Below, piece by piece: positions 20,588 through 28,945 of a DNA stretch of 64,000 bases (the stretch's first letter is position 1; each line of letters begins with the position of its first letter). Made by a program: the position numbers and the translations under genes. The notes below the pieces were generated by a model. That model was given only the letters and a program-made list of their open reading frames with translations, was not told where the DNA came from and made no database searches. Source of the stretch: Roseovarius sp. THAF27 (GTDB lineage: Bacteria; Pseudomonadota; Alphaproteobacteria; Rhodobacterales; Rhodobacteraceae); contig NZ_CP045393.1 of the NCBI RefSeq assembly GCF_009363655.1, forward strand, positions 2,232,001 to 2,296,000. The letters run 5' to 3'.

Positions 20588-21490
20588 ATGCAGGACAAAC
20601 GCCCCACGCCGGGGATCGCAGAGCGACTGGCCCCAGGCCTGCGCCGCGTGCTGGCCGACAACCCGTCGCCGATGACCTGTTGGGGGACGAACACCTACCT
20701 CGTGGGATCACGCGACATCGCGGTGATCGACCCCGGACCCGACGATCCGGCCCATCTCGCGGCCATCCTGGCGGCGCTGGAGCCCGGACAGCGGGTGTCG
20801 CACGTCCTGGTCACGCACAGCCACGTGGATCACTCGCCGCTGGCGCATCGGCTGGCGCGAAAGACCGGCACGCGGGTGCACGCCTTCGGCCCCTCCGGCG
20901 TCGGGCGCAGCGATATCATGACCCGGCTGGCCGCGGCAGGGCTCGAGGATGCGGGCGAAGGCGTGGAGGCCGGTTTCGCGCCGGACGTGACGCTCGACGA
21001 TGGCGACGTGATCGAGGGCGGCGACTGGACGCTCGAGGCGCTATGGACTCCGGGGCACCTGGGCAATCACCTGAGTTTCGCCATGGGCGACACGGTCTTT
21101 TGCGGCGATCTGGTGATGGGCTGGGCCAGCTCGCTGGTGGCGCCGCCCGACGGCGACTTGACAGATTTCATGGCCTCCTGCCGTCGGTTGCGGGATCGTG
21201 GCGGGAAGGTTTTTCACGCCGGCCACGGCGCGCCGATCACCGAACCGATGGCGCGGCTCGACTGGCTGATCGCGCATCGCGAGGGGCGCGAGGCGTCGAT
21301 CCTCGAGGCGCTGCGGACTGGCCCGGCGGACGCCCGGGACCTCGCGCGGCGAATCTACACCGAAACGCCAGAGGCCCTGATGGGAGCAGCGGCCCGCAAC
21401 GTCCTCGCCCACCTCATTGATTTGCATCGGAAAAACATGGTCGCGCCAGCCGGCCCCCTTACGGCGACCGCGCTCTTCAGCCTTGGCTGA
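20588..21490 (+). CDS. Metallo-beta-lactamase-fold hydrolase (LACTB2-like)
   Basis: 300 aa. Motif THSHVDHS gives the HxHxDH zinc site; further ligands are likely in WTPGHLGNH, FCGDLVMGW and FHAGHG. The C-terminal ~70 residues (ARRIYTETPEALMGAAARNVLAHLIDL) match the winged-helix tail of the LACTB2/glyoxalase-II-like subgroup. Substrate not predictable (RNA, thioester or nucleotide ester have been reported for the superfamily). Divergent from the kinase, upstream of tRNA-Asn. Confidence 0.85.
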   Translation: MQDKRPTPGIAERLAPGLRRVLADNPSPMTCWGTNTYLVGSRDIAVIDPGPDDPAHLAAILAALEPGQRVSHVLVTHSHVDHSPLAHRLARKTGTRVHAFGPSGVGRSDIMTRLAAAGLEDAGEGVEAGFAPDVTLDDGDVIEGGDWTLEALWTPGHLGNHLSFAMGDTVFCGDLVMGWASSLVAPPDGDLTDFMASCRRLRDRGGKVFHAGHGAPITEPMARLDWLIAHREGREASILEALRTGPADARDLARRIYTETPEALMGAAARNVLAHLIDLHRKNMVAPAGPLTATALFSLG

Positions 21491-21561
21491 GCCTGCAGGA
21501 ATTTTTTGTCACAAACCCTCTGGACGCCACCGGAGTAGGTTGCTATATCCGCCCCCGGTAT

Positions 21562-21636
21562 TCCGGCGTAGCTCAGCGGTAGAGCAGTTGACTGTTAATC
21601 AATTGGTCGTAGGTTCGATCCCTACCGCCGGAGCCA
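21562..21636 (+). tRNA. tRNA-Asn (anticodon GTT)
   Basis: 75 nt. Acceptor TCCGGCG (21562-21568) pairs with CGCCGGA (21626-21632), discriminator G and encoded CCA follow. The D-arm GCTCAGCGGTAGAGC, anticodon loop CTGTTAA (anticodon GTT) and T-arm GGTTCGATCC are all canonical. The region behind it is AT-richer and variable, as often seen after tRNA genes. Confidence 0.97.
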
Positions 21637-21698
21637 TAAAAATCCTTTACTCGCAGCGGCTTGAAGGATTTCATCTACCACATGTCAAGCAAACTTTG

Positions 21699-22076
21699 AT
21701 GAATTTCGTGAAACGTATTTTTGGAGCTGTGGATCGCGGCTATCTTGTACGGGCCTATCTGATCAGCACAGTGATTATGGTTGGCTGGATGATCTGGGCC
21801 AATGCCAACTTCCGTTTTCCAACAGCTTTCGATTTTTTCTTTATTCCGGCGGCGGCTGTTCTATTCCCGTTTGCCAAGCTCTCGTGGGATGAGGTTAGGA
21901 ACCTTATTTTGGGAGAAACACTGATCGTATTTAATGCAGTTTTTCTGTACGGTGCCAAAATTGTCATCAATGTTCTTCTTTGGATTTTCTCTCCTATCAT
22001 CGCGCCCCTGGGCATTATCTACCTAGCGTTTCGGACCCGTGCCCCGCGCAGCAACGTGCATCCTGACCAATCCTGA
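21699..22076 (+). CDS. Small multi-pass membrane protein, unknown
   Basis: 125 aa from ATG 21699, without a clear ribosome-binding site. Three or four hydrophobic segments: AYLISTVIMVGWMIWANA, AFDFFFIPAAAVLFPFA, LIVFNAVFLYGAKIVINVLL, PIIAPLGIIYLAF. Base composition is well below the neighbours, so horizontal origin is likely. It sits 62 bp behind tRNA-Asn and 58 bp before a secreted protein gene. No family recognised. Confidence 0.6.
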   Translation: MNFVKRIFGAVDRGYLVRAYLISTVIMVGWMIWANANFRFPTAFDFFFIPAAAVLFPFAKLSWDEVRNLILGETLIVFNAVFLYGAKIVINVLLWIFSPIIAPLGIIYLAFRTRAPRSNVHPDQS

Positions 22077-22134
22077 CATCTGCAAGCGCGCTCCACGCGG
22101 GCGCGCTTCCCCTTCTTTTTAAGAGGACACCCGC

Positions 22135-23451
22135 ATGACATTTTTCCGCACAAAAGCCCTTGCTGCCTTGGGATACGCAGCGCTTGCGCTCTGCACTCCG
22201 TCCCTTGCGTCGGCACAGATCGCCGCCGACGATCTGAAAGACTATGACTCCGGCGTCTGGCAGGTCCAGTTCGACAAATCCTTTGGAGGGGAACTGGTGT
22301 TCTCTGACCGTTTCGGGGGTGGTTCGATCTGGTGGAAACTTCCTGACAGCAGAAAGCAGTATTCCTGCCGTGCGGCGTTCAATTTGCCTTCGCAAGACGA
22401 ATATCCGCAAAGCGGTCTGCTTGAACTGGATGCTGTTTTCGGACCTGATTACCAAGAGGCATGCCCTGCGGACATGGTTCAGATGTCGGTTGGTCCGATC
22501 GATCCCGGTGGCACCCGGACGCTGAACCTAACGGTCGGCGCGCATGAATTTGAGGGGACGCTGCTTAAGCTTGTCAGCTACACAACGCCCCTGGGACTAC
22601 ACCCGCGCCTTCCGGACAACCTGACCATTCTCGGCGCAACGGTTGGAATGGGCGAGAGCGACGTGATCACCATGCTTTCCAATACCGGATACTCAGTGAT
22701 TGAAGAAACCGACTTTCTGCCATCTAGGCACGTTTTCACCTCTCAGGGTGGGTACCTCAACGGCATAAGCGCCCAATACGCGATAGACCCGATCCTCCAA
22801 GAGCAGGCCCCCTTTTACTCGGTCACGAACCTGACGCGCGATCCTGAAGGCTACAACGCCTACAAGGCGAACAGCAAAACGCCGATCAACCATTTGCCGG
22901 ACACTATCCAGCTCATCACGATTGGTGAGACGGTTGCATCGATTTCGCGCGTGATCCCCTTCGATCAAAGTATCTTTGAAAAATTCCAGTCTGATCTGGC
23001 CCTCAAGTACGGCACCGGCGCGGACGGCGGCGTGCCGATTTTGAAGGGAGCCAAGATCAAGCGCGTGGCCCTATTCGGGCGAAATGGGAAAGAAGTGGAC
23101 CCCAAAAAGTTGGTGGGCGGTGCCGGATATCCCTGGGTCACAGACGCCTGCTTGCCGACTATCGATGCGTTCGAATTTCGGCATATTGATTATATGCTCA
23201 GTCGCCACCTGCGCCTTTCTTCCGACCCGATCCGCAGTTGCTCTGTAGAGGTACAATACTCCATGTTGCCGTCAGATGGCAGTGTTCCGGCGATGGCTCA
23301 TGTCCAGATTTCATCGCGGGCTATTGCCCAGGATGCCGCTATGAAAGCCGGTCTCGCTTCAGCGTTGGACAAAGTCCTGTCGGCAACATTCGACGCTATG
23401 CTTGAGGCCAATAGTGCCGCAGAGATCGAAGCGGCCGCGCCAGACCTTTAA
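22135..23451 (+). CDS. Secreted protein of unknown function
   Basis: 438 aa. ATG at 22135 after AAGAGGACACCCGC. Cleavable signal peptide (ALAALGYAALALCTPSLASA, cut near 28). The mature protein has two halves: one around a beta-rich N-terminal part (GGELVFSDRFGGGSIWWKLP), the other with LTILGATVGMGESDVITML, a pattern like periplasmic proteins with SmpA-like small domains. Several Cys pairs suggest disulphides. No enzyme motif. Possibly works with the membrane protein just upstream. Confidence 0.65.
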   Translation: MTFFRTKALAALGYAALALCTPSLASAQIAADDLKDYDSGVWQVQFDKSFGGELVFSDRFGGGSIWWKLPDSRKQYSCRAAFNLPSQDEYPQSGLLELDAVFGPDYQEACPADMVQMSVGPIDPGGTRTLNLTVGAHEFEGTLLKLVSYTTPLGLHPRLPDNLTILGATVGMGESDVITMLSNTGYSVIEETDFLPSRHVFTSQGGYLNGISAQYAIDPILQEQAPFYSVTNLTRDPEGYNAYKANSKTPINHLPDTIQLITIGETVASISRVIPFDQSIFEKFQSDLALKYGTGADGGVPILKGAKIKRVALFGRNGKEVDPKKLVGGAGYPWVTDACLPTIDAFEFRHIDYMLSRHLRLSSDPIRSCSVEVQYSMLPSDGSVPAMAHVQISSRAIAQDAAMKAGLASALDKVLSATFDAMLEANSAAEIEAAAPDL

Positions 23452-24126
23452 CCCCAGCTAACTCCAGCGAAGAGCTTTGGATTGGGTTGTAAGGGGAAAT
23501 TATTCTCGACTGATACGGGAAATCCGGCCAAGATGATGGAAAGGCCGGATATTCCTTCGGCTGCCTCACTTCCGGAGCGCCGCAGGACCGTTGCCAGACC
23601 CAAGATCATTGCCTTCCAGATTGCTGTATTTCTTCTCGTCCGGTTATCGGTCTTGGCGGGATCGGTGATGGCATGAGCAGCACGGAACGCCACCGCCTTG
23701 GACGGCTACAGGCAAGCGGTATCATGAGGGTGCGGTAGAACGCTCCAACCTCATCCAGAACCCGCCCTCGATCCACGGTGACGCGCATTTCATGAGGTCG
23801 GATGGCCTGATTGAAATCGAGCGCCGGGCCTATGTCGAACGTGACAAGCTGAACGGGCTGGGCAAGCCTCGGGAACCTGACCCCGGCCGACGTCTACTTT
23901 GGCAGGGCAGACACCATCCTCAGACGACGAAGATCAAACAGAAGACAATCGAGAAGCGGCGCTTGCTTCATCGCCAGACAGCGTAGCGCAACGCAGTACT
24001 GATTGGGAAGTTTGGATGTGGACCGGCCACAAGTAGTATGAGCCGGGCGAAGCGGAAGCTAGAGATGCGCCGTACTGGTCCTACCGGGTTCCGCAGGCAC
24101 CGCATCCAGACGACCCGATCTAAGCG
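23452..24126. other. Region with a decayed mobile element and no intact gene
   Basis: 675 bp. It contains the tail of a broken IS3-type transposase (23868-23986). Upstream of that, frames are interrupted and no convincing gene is found. The spacer from 23987 to 24126 shows nothing recognisable. Confidence 0.55.
23868..23986 (+). pseudogene. IS3-family transposase (OrfB) C-terminal remnant
   Basis: One frame gives LGNLTPADVYFGRADTIL and, after a frameshift, the next frame gives KIKQKTIEKRRLLHRQTA then TAG. Together they are the typical end of IS3-group OrfB integrases (NLTPADVY.GR...IL..R..IK..T...RR..H). The rest of the transposase is missing. This marks past insertion behind the tRNA. Confidence 0.75.
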
Positions 24127-24666
24127 CTACGCGGTCTCTGCGACTTGCTGTGCTTTCAACTCGCTGCCGATTTCGTCCCAAAGCCCGTCTAAAAATTCGA
24201 CAAACGTTTCGGTGTAGCCACGAGGCAAACAGTGCCTCCGTATGAATTCACGATCCTTGTACATGGCGCGGCCAATGTTTCTCACAACGGACACGTGATA
24301 TGTGCCTTTGTCGGACTCCGGGATAACAAGCTTGCCGCCCTTGAGCGTTAGAATTGAACCCATGCCGTTCAAGTTCTCAAAATAGTAGAACATCTTAATA
24401 ACGTCTTCGCGGCTTAGTTCGGATGATACGAAATGGTTATGGCGCTCAATATCTTGAATGTCAGGGTTGTCTATAACCAGTTTATTGATTGCATGATACC
24501 TTGCGACCGAATTTACGAAACTTTCCTTATCCTTGGACGACCTTTGCCACCTGTAAAATTGAATGGCGGCAAACCCTACGATTCCCGCCACGATAAGTTG
24601 TGCGACAGCCACAGCTACTCGAAGCATCGCTAGTATTTCGGGCGAAATGGCGGTGGCCGAATTCAT
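24127..24666 (-). CDS. Membrane-anchored protein of unknown function (DUF4760-like)
   Basis: 179 aa, ATG at 24666. An N-terminal helix (MLRVAVAVAQLIVAGIVGFA) anchors a cytosolic helical domain with FVNSVARYHAINKLVIDNPD, EDVIKMFYYFENLNGMG and REFIRRHCLPRGYTETFVEF. The layout resembles DUF4760-type proteins. AT-richer than the chromosome. Function unknown. Confidence 0.6.
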   Translation of the reverse strand: MNSATAISPEILAMLRVAVAVAQLIVAGIVGFAAIQFYRWQRSSKDKESFVNSVARYHAINKLVIDNPDIQDIERHNHFVSSELSREDVIKMFYYFENLNGMGSILTLKGGKLVIPESDKGTYHVSVVRNIGRAMYKDREFIRRHCLPRGYTETFVEFLDGLWDEIGSELKAQQVAETA

Positions 24667-24736
24667 TGCAGCATCAACTCTGTACGCGTTAGTGGTCTAT
24701 GTGCAGAGTAGGACCAAAAGCTTGGCGGAGCTATGT

Positions 24737-24764
24737 AAAAAGACTGCGCCTCTATGAGACGCAG
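24737..24764 (-). terminator. Rho-independent terminator, leftward
   Basis: On the minus strand CTGCGTCTC (24764-24756) pairs with GAGGCGCAG (24752-24744; one G-T pair), loop ATA, followed by TCTTTTT (24743-24737). It implies a transcript coming from 24.8-25.2 kb on the minus strand, opposite to hupT. Confidence 0.65.
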
Positions 24765-24842
24765 CCCCGGCGCGGTCCATGTCGCGCCTATGCGAAGGGA
24801 AACAGGCCGCAGGCTATTCCGCGCCATCGCAATCTCTTGCCG

Positions 24843-25040
24843 TCACGCGAGTTTGCACAGGTCAGCGACGGTCGGTCGAAGATCGGCGGGCAGTACCCAC
24901 AGGGGCCCGCAGAGGCAGGCCACGGCTTTCAGGTCGATATCGGCCAATCCCTCGCCTGCCAGCACGTCTAGGTCGCTCTCTGCGGGCGACGACAGGGCCG
25001 CAGTCAGCACGTCGGGCAGGTCCAAGCTGTGCCCCGGCAC
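24843..25040 (-). CDS. Possible 65-aa protein divergent to hupT
   Basis: GTG start at 25040, no clear ribosome-binding site. The peptide (DVLTAALSSPAESDLDVLAGEGLADIDLKAV..., ending VADLCKLA) has coding-like composition and a terminator follows 79 nt later on its strand. It may be the tail of a gene whose front has been lost. The rest of 24,667-25,203 shows no other gene. Confidence 0.35.
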   Translation of the reverse strand: MPGHSLDLPDVLTAALSSPAESDLDVLAGEGLADIDLKAVACLCGPLWVLPADLRPTVADLCKLA

Positions 25041-25203
25041 AAGCCATGTCCGCCGCGCTGAAACGGCGTCGCAGGCAGGTCATGCGCGGGCCTCGCACCT
25101 TCTGCGTCGGTGCTCGAGAATGGAGGCGGCAAAGCCCCCACTCGGAAGGCGCCTGTTGCAGGACGCGGACAGCTGGCATTACTGTAGTCCCTACGGAGGA
25201 CGG

Positions 25204-26526
25204 ATGAACACGCAGACGCCGAATGAGCCCTTGCAGGCGCTGGACGACGAGACATGGCGTGACGTGGTCACCGCCATCGACCGGACGTATTCGGAACTGG
25301 TGGATTATCAGGAACGGCTGGAGGCTCAAAACCGGGAACTGGACGAGATGCGCCAGTTCATGGCGTCCGTGCTGTCGTCGATCTCGGAAATGCTGATCGT
25401 CATAGACCGGGCGCACAATATCGAACGCACCGGGGGCGCATTGTCCGACATCCTCGGCATCGACACGGCGTCGATGATCGGCACACCGCTGTCCGATCTG
25501 CTGGAAGCCGGCGCGGGCAAGGCGCTGTCGGACGCGATTGCCGAGGTCATGCGCGACCGCCGCCCCCGCGTCATCGAGGTGAGTTTCCTCACCCCCGATG
25601 GCCCGACTCCCCTGGACGTCAGCGTCAGCCCCCGGCTGGACCCGCGCGGCCGGAGCCAGGGCGTCGTTCTGGTGGGGCGCCCCTTGGGCGAGTTGCGCAA
25701 CGCCTACCGCGAGCTGGAGGCCAGCCACACCGCCTTGCAGAACGCCCAGGCGCAGCTGGTGCAGCACGAAAAGCTGGCCTCGCTGGGGCGGCTGGTGGCG
25801 GGGGTGGCGCATGAGTTGAACAACCCGATCAGCTTTGTCTACGCCAACACCCACGCCCTGGAGAAATACACCCGACGGTTCGAGACCTATTTCGACGCGG
25901 TGCAGTCCGGGGCGAGCCGTCCTGAACTGGGGGCTTTGCGGGATGAGCTGAAACTGGACCGGACGGTAAAGAACCTTCGGGGCGCCATTGACGGCGCGAA
26001 GGAGGGGGCCGAACGGGTGCGCGACATCGTCGAGGATCTGCGCCGGTTGAGCGCCGACGGAACCGGCGAAAAGGTGCGGTTCGACATGGTCCAGACCGCA
26101 CGGACCGCAGCCGACTGGGTGGTGCGCGGCACCAAGACCCCGGTTCGGATCGCCATGGATGGCGCGGCGCAGGCCTTCGCCATGGGCAATCCCGGCCACG
26201 CGCAGCAGGTCGTGATGAACCTGGTGCAGAACGCCATCGACGCGCTGGCAGACACTGCCGACCCGCTGGTTACGCTGCATGCACAGGCGCGCGACGGCAA
26301 GACGGTCCTCCAGGTCAGGGACAACGGGCCCGGCATTTCCGAAAGCGATGCCCCGGCCATTTTCGACCCGTTCTTCACCACGAAACCCGTCGGCAAGGGC
26401 ACCGGACTGGGCCTGTCGATCTCGCAAAAGATCGCGCAGGAGAACGGCGGAACGCTCACGCTTGCCGCCACCGGACCGAATGGCAGCTGTTTCGAGCTGA
26501 GCCTGCCCGCAGGAGACCCTGAATGA
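25204..26526 (+). CDS. hupT: HupT, H2-signalling histidine kinase
   Basis: 440 aa. ATG at 25204 after GGAGGACGG. Soluble: no membrane segment. Coiled N-terminus (VDYQERLEAQNRELDEMRQF), PAS domain ~55-155, phosphorylated His in GVAHELNNPISF (H203), and HATPase domain with NLVQNAIDAL, DNGPGISESD, GTGLGLSI. In R. capsulatus HupT phosphorylates HupR unless H2 is sensed by HupUV. Stop overlaps hupU start (ATGA), so hupTUV and hypF form one unit. Confidence 0.95.
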   Translation: MNTQTPNEPLQALDDETWRDVVTAIDRTYSELVDYQERLEAQNRELDEMRQFMASVLSSISEMLIVIDRAHNIERTGGALSDILGIDTASMIGTPLSDLLEAGAGKALSDAIAEVMRDRRPRVIEVSFLTPDGPTPLDVSVSPRLDPRGRSQGVVLVGRPLGELRNAYRELEASHTALQNAQAQLVQHEKLASLGRLVAGVAHELNNPISFVYANTHALEKYTRRFETYFDAVQSGASRPELGALRDELKLDRTVKNLRGAIDGAKEGAERVRDIVEDLRRLSADGTGEKVRFDMVQTARTAADWVVRGTKTPVRIAMDGAAQAFAMGNPGHAQQVVMNLVQNAIDALADTADPLVTLHAQARDGKTVLQVRDNGPGISESDAPAIFDPFFTTKPVGKGTGLGLSISQKIAQENGGTLTLAATGPNGSCFELSLPAGDPE

Positions 26527-27515
26527 ACATTCTCTGGCTGCAATCGGCTGGCTGCGGCGGGTGCACGATGTCCCTTCTGAACGCCGAATCTCCGGGCGTG
26601 TTCGAGCTTTTGGACAATGCCGGGCTTCGGTTCCTCTGGCACCCTGCCCTGTCTCAGGAAACCGGCGGGGAGGTGCGGCGCATCCTGGACGATGCAGAGA
26701 CCGGGCGTGTGCCGCTGGACATCCTGTGTGTCGAAGGGTCGATCCTGACCGGCCCCAAGGGTACGGGACGGTTCCAGATGCTGTCCGGCACGGGACGTTC
26801 CATGTTGGACTGGGTCGAGAGCCTGGCACCGCGCGCCGCCCATGTGGTGGCGGTGGGCACCTGTGCGACCTATGGTGGTGTGACCTCGGCGGGTGGCAAT
26901 CCGGCGGGCGCCATCGGCGTGCAATATGACGGCCGCAATCCCGGCGGCGCCCTGCCCCAGAGCTTTCGCAGCCGATCGGGCCTGCCGGTGATCAACGTGG
27001 CGGGGTGTCCGACCCATCCCGACTGGGTGACCGAAACCCTGATGCTGATCGCAGCCGGAGAGATGCACGCAGATGCTCTGGACGCGCTTCAGAGGCCGCT
27101 TTTCTATGCCGAGCACCTCGTGCACCATGCCTGTCCCAAGAACGAATTCTACGAATACAAGGCCAGCGCCGAGAAACCCGGTCAGATGGGCTGCATGATG
27201 GAGCACCTGGGCTGTGTCGGCACGCAAGCCGTAGGCGATTGCAACATTCGCGGCTGGAACGGCGGCAGTTCCTGCACCCGGGCCGGCTATGCCTGCATCA
27301 ACTGCACGGCGCCCGAATTCGAGGAGCCCAACCACCCGTTCAGCGAGACGCCTAAGTTCGCCGGCATCCCTGTGGGCCTGCCGTCGGACATGCCCAAGGC
27401 GTGGTTCATGGCGCTGGCGTCGCTGTCCAAGGCGGCGACGCCCAAGCGGCTTTCGGACAACGCCGTGGCGGATCGGATCAAGGTCACGCCGACGCTCGGT
27501 GGCAAGCGGAAATGA
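26523..27515 (+). CDS. hupU: HupU, small subunit of the H2-sensing [NiFe] hydrogenase
   Basis: 330 aa. No Tat signal: starts directly MNILWLQSAGCGGCTMSLL. That absence is the hallmark of regulatory hydrogenases, which stay in the cytoplasm. Fe-S cluster ligands are visible (SAGCGGC, GTCATYGG, NVAGCPTHPDW, and the C-terminal CMMEHLGC, CTRAGYACINC sets). Partners with HupV and modulates HupT. Coupled to both neighbours by ATGA overlaps. Confidence 0.95.
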   Translation: MNILWLQSAGCGGCTMSLLNAESPGVFELLDNAGLRFLWHPALSQETGGEVRRILDDAETGRVPLDILCVEGSILTGPKGTGRFQMLSGTGRSMLDWVESLAPRAAHVVAVGTCATYGGVTSAGGNPAGAIGVQYDGRNPGGALPQSFRSRSGLPVINVAGCPTHPDWVTETLMLIAAGEMHADALDALQRPLFYAEHLVHHACPKNEFYEYKASAEKPGQMGCMMEHLGCVGTQAVGDCNIRGWNGGSSCTRAGYACINCTAPEFEEPNHPFSETPKFAGIPVGLPSDMPKAWFMALASLSKAATPKRLSDNAVADRIKVTPTLGGKRK

Positions 27516-28945
27516 CCACACGATCCCTGCTTGTCGGGCCGTTCAACCGCGTCGAGGGCGATCTTGAAATCCGGCTGGAGGTTGCGGATGGACATGTTTC
27601 CGCGGCCTACGCCAACTCGCCGATGTTCCGGGGCTTCGAGGCGATGATGCTGGGCAAGGACCCGATGGACGCTCTCACCATCACGCCGCGCATCTGCGGG
27701 ATCTGCTCGATCAGCCAATCCGCGGCGGCCTCGGCCGCCCTGGGCGATCTGGCCGGGCGTGCGCAACTGCCGCAAGGGGCGCTTGCGACCGTGATCATGC
27801 ACGGGATCGAGAACCTTTGCGATCACCTGACGCACTTCAACCTCTTTTTCTGCGCCGATTTCGCCCGCCCCGCCTATGCGGGCCGGTCCTGGCACGACAG
27901 GGCCGTGGCGCGGTTCACGGCGATGGACGGCTCCGCCACGCGGGCCTGCGTGGCCGCGCGGGCCGAGATCCTGCACATCGTCGGCCTCCTGGGCGGCAAG
28001 TGGCCGCACACGCTGGCGATCCAGCCCGGTGGCGTCACCCGCGCGCCCACGTCGCGCGACCGCATTCGCATGGCGAGCACGCTGAAATCGTTCCGCCGGT
28101 ACTTGGAGAGCACGCTTTTCGGCGCTCCGCTCGAAGCGTTCGCCGAACTCCGCACCGCCGAGGCGCTTTGCGGCTGGGACAGGGGCGATGCGGGCCTCTT
28201 CATGGAAATCGCCGCCGACCTGCGGCTGGCGGAGATCGGTTTCGGCCCCGGTCGCTACATGTCCTTCGGCGCCTATCCCCTGCCCGAGGGGCGCGCCTTT
28301 GCGCAAGGCGTCTGGCAGGACGGGGCGCTGTCGGACGTGGACACCAGCGCCATCCGCGAAGACCTGAGCCACGCCTGGATGCATGGCGAAACCGCGCATC
28401 CCTCCAAGGGCGAGACGCACCCTGACGAGGACATGCAGGCCCCGGCCTATAGCTGGTGCAAGGCGCCCCGGCTGGATGGGCACAGCATGGAGACCGGCGC
28501 CCTGGCGCGGCAGGTGGTGGACGGGCATCCCGCGGCCCTCGGGTTGGCGCAGGCAGGATCGAACGTGCGCGCCCGCGTGGCGGGGCGGCTGCTCGAGATC
28601 GCGCGGACGCAAATCCTGCTGGAAGGCTGGGTGGCCGCGCTGGACCCCGGGGCGCGGTTCATCGAGGATGTCCCCCTGCCCGCCTCCGGCTCCGGCGAGG
28701 GGTTGGTCGAGGCGGCGCGCGGCGCGTTGGGGCATTGGACCAGCGTCGAAAACGGGCGGATCAGCGCCTACCAGATCATCGCACCCACCACATGGAATTT
28801 CAGCCCGCGCGACGCGGCCGGCATGCCCGGCCCGGTCGAGGCGGCCCTGGTCGGCGCCGAGGTCGGCGAGGCCGAGGACACGCCCCTCACGGTGCAGCAC
28901 ATCGTGCGCAGCTTCGACCCCTGCATGGTGTGCACGGTCCATTGA
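27512..28945 (+). CDS. hupV: HupV, large subunit of the H2-sensing hydrogenase
   Basis: 477 aa. L1 motif RICGIC (C62, C65) and C-terminal DPCMVCTVH (C471, C474) bind NiFe. The protein ends at the His that in catalytic enzymes marks the protease cut, so no C-terminal peptide and no endopeptidase step are needed. That is typical of HupV/HoxC. Located in the cytosol with HupU. Its stop overlaps the TTG start of hypF. Confidence 0.95.
   Translation: MTTRSLLVGPFNRVEGDLEIRLEVADGHVSAAYANSPMFRGFEAMMLGKDPMDALTITPRICGICSISQSAAASAALGDLAGRAQLPQGALATVIMHGIENLCDHLTHFNLFFCADFARPAYAGRSWHDRAVARFTAMDGSATRACVAARAEILHIVGLLGGKWPHTLAIQPGGVTRAPTSRDRIRMASTLKSFRRYLESTLFGAPLEAFAELRTAEALCGWDRGDAGLFMEIAADLRLAEIGFGPGRYMSFGAYPLPEGRAFAQGVWQDGALSDVDTSAIREDLSHAWMHGETAHPSKGETHPDEDMQAPAYSWCKAPRLDGHSMETGALARQVVDGHPAALGLAQAGSNVRARVAGRLLEIARTQILLEGWVAALDPGARFIEDVPLPASGSGEGLVEAARGALGHWTSVENGRISAYQIIAPTTWNFSPRDAAGMPGPVEAALVGAEVGEAEDTPLTVQHIVRSFDPCMVCTVH

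Noticed and set aside
24862..27521. Long minus-strand frames of 655 and 544 codons
   Set aside because: Shadows of hupT and hupU; their products are Arg/Pro/Gly rich without motifs.
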